The translations under genes were made by a program, and so were the position numbers. The notes under the pieces were generated by a model. The model was not told the origin of the DNA, did no database searches, and saw only the letters and a list, made by a program, of their open reading frames with translations. Below are positions 60,328 to 64,000 of a stretch of 64,000 nucleotides of DNA, one piece after another. The first letter of the stretch is position 1, and the number at the start of each line of letters is the position of its first letter. Source of the stretch: CAYMPH01 sp964392365 (GTDB taxonomy: Bacteria > Spirochaetota > UBA4802 > UBA5550); NCBI GenBank assembly GCA_964392365.1, contig CAYMPH010000003.1, forward strand, positions 248,001 to 312,000, written 5' to 3'.

Positions 60328-61056
60328 ATGTGTTTTTCAGCAACAGCCAGTTTTACAGCATCAGGAACACTGGCAGTCATCGGCACTGCAGCTATTACCT
60401 TGAATAAACAGCGCCGCCTGAGAATATTTTCATTCATGCCTCTTTTATTTGCAATCCAGCAGGCAGCAGAAGGCATCGTGTGGCTTACTATGGATAAAAC
60501 ATCCTATACCCTGCTGCATACTATAGCCATTTACAGCTTCTTAATATTCCCTGGGATCATTGCACCATTATGGGTTTCAGCTGCACTGCGGCTGGCAGAA
60601 ACGGATGTAAAAAAACGCAGGATTTTTACAGGGTTCGGCCTTCTTGGAATTTTACTTGCAGTTATAGCTGTATATTCCTTTATCAATGACAAGCTTAAGG
60701 TGTATGTCGTCTCGTGCAGCATTGCTTATGATTTCGGTGAACAATCATTCATCAGGGGAATTCTTTCAACCCTGGTCTATGTAATACCGACTGTAATACC
60801 TTTCTTTTTTTCCAGTATAATTTATGCCAGGATGATCGGAGCCATGCTGACCATATCACTGATCATCACGGAAATTTTCAAACATGAAGCAGCGACATCG
60901 GTGTGGTGCTTTTTCGCAGCTCTTATCAGCTTTACTGTTCTTGCTACAGTGTGGAAAAGCAGTACTTCTTTTCAAAAAGAAATGCAAATGAATTATTTCG
61001 ATAGATCTGAGGTATTTTTTGACAATCAAGCATCAAGCGGTAATGATCCCTCCTGA
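60328..61056 (+). CDS. DUF6629-like integral membrane protein
   Basis: A 242-residue protein with about seven hydrophobic helices. It starts MCFSATASFTASGTLAVIG, the MCFSA-ASF start of the DUF6629 family, and FAIQQAAEGIVWL, APLWVSA and FKHEAATSVWCFFAALIS are the further conserved parts with His and Trp that might bind a ligand or metal. Start ATG 60328 is chosen because ATGGAGG lies six bases upstream; the in-frame TTG at 60322 does not have such a site. Function of the family is unknown. It is a single-gene unit with a promoter at 60231-60284. Confidence 0.72.
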   Translation: MCFSATASFTASGTLAVIGTAAITLNKQRRLRIFSFMPLLFAIQQAAEGIVWLTMDKTSYTLLHTIAIYSFLIFPGIIAPLWVSAALRLAETDVKKRRIFTGFGLLGILLAVIAVYSFINDKLKVYVVSCSIAYDFGEQSFIRGILSTLVYVIPTVIPFFFSSIIYARMIGAMLTISLIITEIFKHEAATSVWCFFAALISFTVLATVWKSSTSFQKEMQMNYFDRSEVFFDNQASSGNDPS

Positions 61057-61156
61057 GAGAGAAGAAAGTTATCTTTATTTAAAACAGTGTGCTGTGAAAA
61101 ACTTTTTGATTTTATATCACAGTTTTCTGAAAATATAGGACATAAGGAGCACTGAT

Positions 61157-62320
61157 ATGAATATCAATGATGTAAAAAAAATTGCAGTTCTCGGATCAGG
61201 TGCTATGGGACACGGTATTGCCCAGGTATGCATTCAGGCAGGTTTTACAGTTGTTATGAGAGATGTCAGTAAAGAATTCCTGGATAATGGCGTTGCAAAA
61301 ATAAAGGAGAGTTTTGATTTTCTTGTTAAAAATGACAAAATGACTGTTGATGAGATGGGCAGCGCGATGTCTCATCTGACAACAACTCTGGATATAAGTA
61401 CTGCTGTTGCAGATGCCCAGGTTGTCATAGAAGCAGTGCCGGAGATTATGGATCTTAAAAAAAAGGTATTCAAAGAAGTTTCTGATGCCTGCCCTGCAGA
61501 TGCTATTCTGGCGACAAATACCTCAACCATGAGTATATCTGAAATAAGCGCTACTGTTAATATTCCGGAGCGTTTCGTTGGGCTGCATTTTTTTAACCCT
61601 GTAAACCGGATGAAACTTGCTGAAGTTATATATGGGGAAAAAACCAGCGATGAGACAGCTGATCTCATGTGCGAAATTTCAAAAAAGATCGGCAAGATTC
61701 CTGTAAAAGTTCTGAAAGACAGTCCTGGTTTCATCGTAAACCGTATAAACGCTCCCAATCAGGCTCTCCTGTCAGCTATTCTTGATGAAGGCAAAACCAA
61801 ACCGCAGGAGCTGGATGCAACAATGAAAAAGTTAGGCGCAAAAATGGCTCCCTTTGAGATCGCAGATTTTGTCGGGCTTGATGTGTTCTGCCACACTCTT
61901 GATTATTACTCCAAAACCATTTCGCCTCAATATAAGCCCGGAAAATATCTGACAGATAAAGTAGCAAAAAAGGAACTTGGCATGAAATCCGGAAAAGGTA
62001 TTTATGAATGGAAGGACGGTAAAGCTGTAATCGACATATCCAGAACATCTGAAGATATTACTCCTGTTCACCTGCTTGCTGTTCAGATCAACGAGGCCGT
62101 TAAAGTATGGAAGGAAGGATTGGCAAAGTCGATTCAGGATATTGACGATGGCGTTAAGTACGGAATGAACGCCTTTATGGGACCTTTTGCCATGACAGCA
62201 GGGATGCAGCCGCAGCAGCTTGCAGATGCTTTGAATCTGTTGTATAACAGGTACAAACTCGAGTTTCTTAAACCTGAACCTGAAATTCTGAATGGAACAT
62301 TCAAGACCATAGGCAGATAA
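61157..62320 (+). CDS. 3-hydroxyacyl-CoA (3-hydroxybutyryl-CoA) dehydrogenase
   Basis: A 387-residue NAD-dependent enzyme. VLGSGAMGHGIAQVCIQAGF (about residues 11-30) binds NAD, TNTSTMSISEIS (about 119-130) and GLHFFNPVNRMKLAEVI (about 141-157) hold the catalytic His, and PGFIVNRINAP (about 194-204) is the substrate and dimer region. A second C-terminal domain repeat, with NEAVKVWKEG and GMNAFMGPF (about 314-346), makes it longer than the 280-residue basic form. It oxidises 3-hydroxyacyl-CoA in fatty-acid or butyrate metabolism. Ribosome-binding site AAGGAGCAC. It is alone on this strand. Confidence 0.92.
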   Translation: MNINDVKKIAVLGSGAMGHGIAQVCIQAGFTVVMRDVSKEFLDNGVAKIKESFDFLVKNDKMTVDEMGSAMSHLTTTLDISTAVADAQVVIEAVPEIMDLKKKVFKEVSDACPADAILATNTSTMSISEISATVNIPERFVGLHFFNPVNRMKLAEVIYGEKTSDETADLMCEISKKIGKIPVKVLKDSPGFIVNRINAPNQALLSAILDEGKTKPQELDATMKKLGAKMAPFEIADFVGLDVFCHTLDYYSKTISPQYKPGKYLTDKVAKKELGMKSGKGIYEWKDGKAVIDISRTSEDITPVHLLAVQINEAVKVWKEGLAKSIQDIDDGVKYGMNAFMGPFAMTAGMQPQQLADALNLLYNRYKLEFLKPEPEILNGTFKTIGR

Positions 62321-62408
62321 TATTGCAGCGCCGAATTTGACGGCATCGGATCATTTGGAAATTTATTTTTAAAAATAAAATCACACCAGATAATTGGATG
62401 AAATTAAT

Positions 62409-62448
62409 TCTGATTTATTAATTTTTATTAATCAGATTTTGTATTATT
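62409..62448 (+). terminator. Weak terminator after the dehydrogenase gene
   Basis: TCTGATT (62409-62415) pairs with AATCAGA (62430-62436), followed by TTTTGTATTATTTTT. The stem is short and AT-rich, so efficiency is uncertain. The rest of the 62321-62606 gap shows a GTCC-ATCC-GGAC hairpin at 62496-62507 overlapping CCGGACGGTTT. Confidence 0.45.
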
Positions 62449-62606
62449 TTTAAATTTTTTTATTACTTTTTATTTTCACACCTGCTGTATACATCGTCCA
62501 TCCGGACGGTTTCATATTTTTTTAACAATTAAAAAAAACATATTTGCCATAAAACAGTCATGCGGATTTATTGCACGCATCTTAATAATAAATAATGGAG
62601 TTTTTA

Positions 62607-63794
62607 ATGAATAATAAACTATTTCTGGTTTTTGTTTCTCTTGTTGCAGCTTTGTCCATGACTGCATGTGACTACAATGGAGAAAAAGAACTGAATATAT
62701 CCTACGATCAGTACGGCCACTCCGTGCAGCAGACATCTGACGGCAATTACATTGTTGCAGGAGCAACCGGTACAAAAAACAATTCTATGGATTTTTATAT
62801 AGCAAAAATTAATACATCAGGTTCGATCCTATGGTCGAAAACCTATGGCGGAGCAGGTTATGACTGGGCCCGATCTATCGAGCAGACAAAGGATGGAGGC
62901 TACATCGTGGCAGGAGAAACCGAATCCTACGGAACTGCAGATGAAAACGGCAATCGTTGTGATTTCTGGGTGATGAAACTTGACGCGAGCGGCATACAGC
63001 AGTGGGCAAAAACGTATGGAGGACCTCAGCGGGATGGAGCTAATGAAGTTCATCAGCTTGGCGACGGCGGATACATTGTGGCAGGATATACCCACACTTT
63101 CGATGAAATGGGTATGAGGGCTTACCGGCTGGATGCAAACGGTAATGTCATCTGGGCGAAAACATATGGTTATGGCGCGGCAAATTCTGTTGCGGTCTGT
63201 ACTGATGGCGGCTTCATCCTGGCAGGAAATACATTAGTGACAGCAGGTGTTGATGGTTCTGCTGATATGGCTGTTGTTAAAGTCAATGCAAACGGCGAAG
63301 TTGTATGGCAGAAAACCATCGGCGGAAACAGGGATGATTTTGCCGCATCAGTTATCAGCACGAGTGACGGCGGCTGCGTAATTGCCGGCTACACAACAGA
63401 CGACTGGACAATGAATGGCGGAAAAGGACATGCAATGATTGTGAAGCTCGATGCGGCAGGGAATGAAATCTGGAATAAAGAATTCGGCGGCACAAGATTT
63501 GACAGGGCAAATTCGATCAAACAGCTCACAGATGGTTCGTTCATATTTGCAGGAGAGACCAGATCTTACGGAAACAACAGCGACAATATTAAAGCTGATG
63601 CCTGGGTCGTTAAGATAGACTCGTATGGAACGCAGATCTGGTCGCATACTTTCGGCGATGCTGATAACAATCTAGCCCAGAGCGTGAACCTTACGAATGA
63701 CGGCGGATTCTGCGTACTTGGATACACATACACGAATCTGACATATGGAAATGATCTCTATCTCATTAAACTTGACTCTAGCGGAAACGAATAG
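62607..63794 (+). CDS. Lipoprotein with a seven-bladed beta-propeller of D-G-G-Y-I-V-A-G repeats
   Basis: A 395-residue lipoprotein from ATG 62607 (GGAG six bases ahead), with lipobox LSMTAC (about residues 16-21). Seven tandem blades of about 50 residues follow, each with an element like T-D-G-G-Y-I-V-A-G-x-T, then x-K-L-D-x-x-G-x-x-W-x-K-T-Y-G-G-x-x-x-D-x-A; blades begin near QTSDGNYIV, QTKDGGYIV, QLGDGGYIV, VCTDGGFIL, STSDGGCVI, QLTDGSFIF and LTNDGGFCV. The short N-terminal ISYDQYGHSV could supply the last strand that closes the ring. It is probably outward-facing and binds partners. Function unknown. Confidence 0.8.
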   Translation: MNNKLFLVFVSLVAALSMTACDYNGEKELNISYDQYGHSVQQTSDGNYIVAGATGTKNNSMDFYIAKINTSGSILWSKTYGGAGYDWARSIEQTKDGGYIVAGETESYGTADENGNRCDFWVMKLDASGIQQWAKTYGGPQRDGANEVHQLGDGGYIVAGYTHTFDEMGMRAYRLDANGNVIWAKTYGYGAANSVAVCTDGGFILAGNTLVTAGVDGSADMAVVKVNANGEVVWQKTIGGNRDDFAASVISTSDGGCVIAGYTTDDWTMNGGKGHAMIVKLDAAGNEIWNKEFGGTRFDRANSIKQLTDGSFIFAGETRSYGNNSDNIKADAWVVKIDSYGTQIWSHTFGDADNNLAQSVNLTNDGGFCVLGYTYTNLTYGNDLYLIKLDSSGNE

Positions 63795-63828
63795 CAATAG
63801 TTTTTATTAAATTTAATACTCTCTATGT

Positions 63829-63866
63829 AAGCCCTCTTTATGTACAATCAGAAGAGGGCTTTTTTA
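63829..63866 (+). terminator. Rho-independent terminator after the propeller lipoprotein
   Basis: AAGCCCTCTT (63829-63838) and AAGAGGGCTT (63852-63861) form a 10-bp stem, followed by a T-run. Confidence 0.92.
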
Positions 63867-63868
63867 TT

Positions 63869-63907
63869 TATAGATTGAATTGCTTTCTGAAAGAAATTCA
63901 ATCTATA
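63869..63907. other. Perfect 13-bp inverted repeat next to the terminator
   Basis: TATAGATTGAATT (63869-63881) and AATTCAATCTATA (63895-63907) match exactly with a 13-base loop. With no T-run after it, it is either a second hairpin of the termination region or a protein-binding site. Confidence 0.6.
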
Positions 63908-64000
63908 AAATATCGAACTTGATTTTATTTCAGATATGTCTCAGCATGTCTGATAAACATCCGGTGCTTTTTAAAATTTACATTATTAAATTAATTATGT

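Noticed and set aside
1..64000. CRISPR array, integrase, phage or restriction-modification genes
   Set aside because: I saw no regularly spaced repeats and no such proteins. The palindromic elements are too few and irregular for CRISPR.

Overview
The window is a low-GC (roughly mid-30s to 40 % by eye) stretch of a Gram-negative bacterial chromosome. Outer-membrane beta-barrels, lipoproteins, a sugar-nucleotide cluster, a bacterial V/A-type ATPase and a long division/cell-wall (dcw) cluster occur together. V-type ATPase plus dcw, an RsbRD-like sensor, a STAS protein and many lipoproteins fit an uncultured member of the Spirochaetota best, but this is an inference from gene content and not a placement. 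MurE carries the DNPR signature, so the peptidoglycan probably contains meso-diaminopimelate.

Region 1 (1-20 kb) is the right-hand part of a surface-polysaccharide locus. It holds a CapK-like adenylate-forming enzyme cut by the window edge, glycosyltransferases, UDP-GlcNAc 2-epimerase, three methyltransferases (one TylF-like), two DegT-type sugar aminotransferases, a split transketolase, a PglC/WcaJ-type initiating sugar-phosphate transferase and a membrane-bound UDP-sugar 4,6-dehydratase (CapD/PglF type). Two outer-membrane proteins resembling the Wzi family close the locus. Dehydratase, aminotransferase and phosphotransferase together look like a pathway that puts a 4-amino-4,6-dideoxy-HexNAc on the lipid carrier. 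The split transketolase suggests a further unusual sugar. No Wzx/Wzy or ABC exporter is in the window.

Region 2 (20-25 kb) is a loose set of small operons: an M23 peptidase, a beta-propeller lipoprotein behind an operator-like palindrome, a NYN-domain protein, several very small proteins, a STAS-domain protein and an RsbRD-like protein. Region 3 (25.1-33.3 kb, minus strand) is a complete V/A-type ATPase operon, clearly richer in GC than both flanks. Its first gene appears to be an undescribed 40-residue single-helix membrane protein, translationally coupled to the next gene and preceded by a promoter so close that the mRNA may be leaderless.

Region 4 (33.3-34.4 kb) holds an HD-GYP gene remnant, tRNA-Gly(TCC) and short repeats. 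Region 5 (34.4-48.7 kb) is the dcw operon mraZ-rsmH-ftsL-murE-murF-mraY-murD-ftsW-murG-murC-ftsQ-ftsA-ftsZ, with a MraZ-box array upstream and two terminators downstream. It lacks ftsI, murB and ddl, and two palindromic repeat elements lie inside it. FtsL seems to start at an AUC codon.

Region 6 (49-64 kb) is mixed: a truncated membrane sensor, a PAS/zinc-cluster protein, a MaoC-like hydratase, a striking cloverleaf-like DNA/RNA element, a DUF4349-like lipoprotein, hemerythrin, a nitroreductase, an RND exporter with a divergent TetR regulator, a YD-repeat secreted protein, a DUF6629-like membrane protein, a 3-hydroxyacyl-CoA dehydrogenase and a seven-bladed-propeller lipoprotein.
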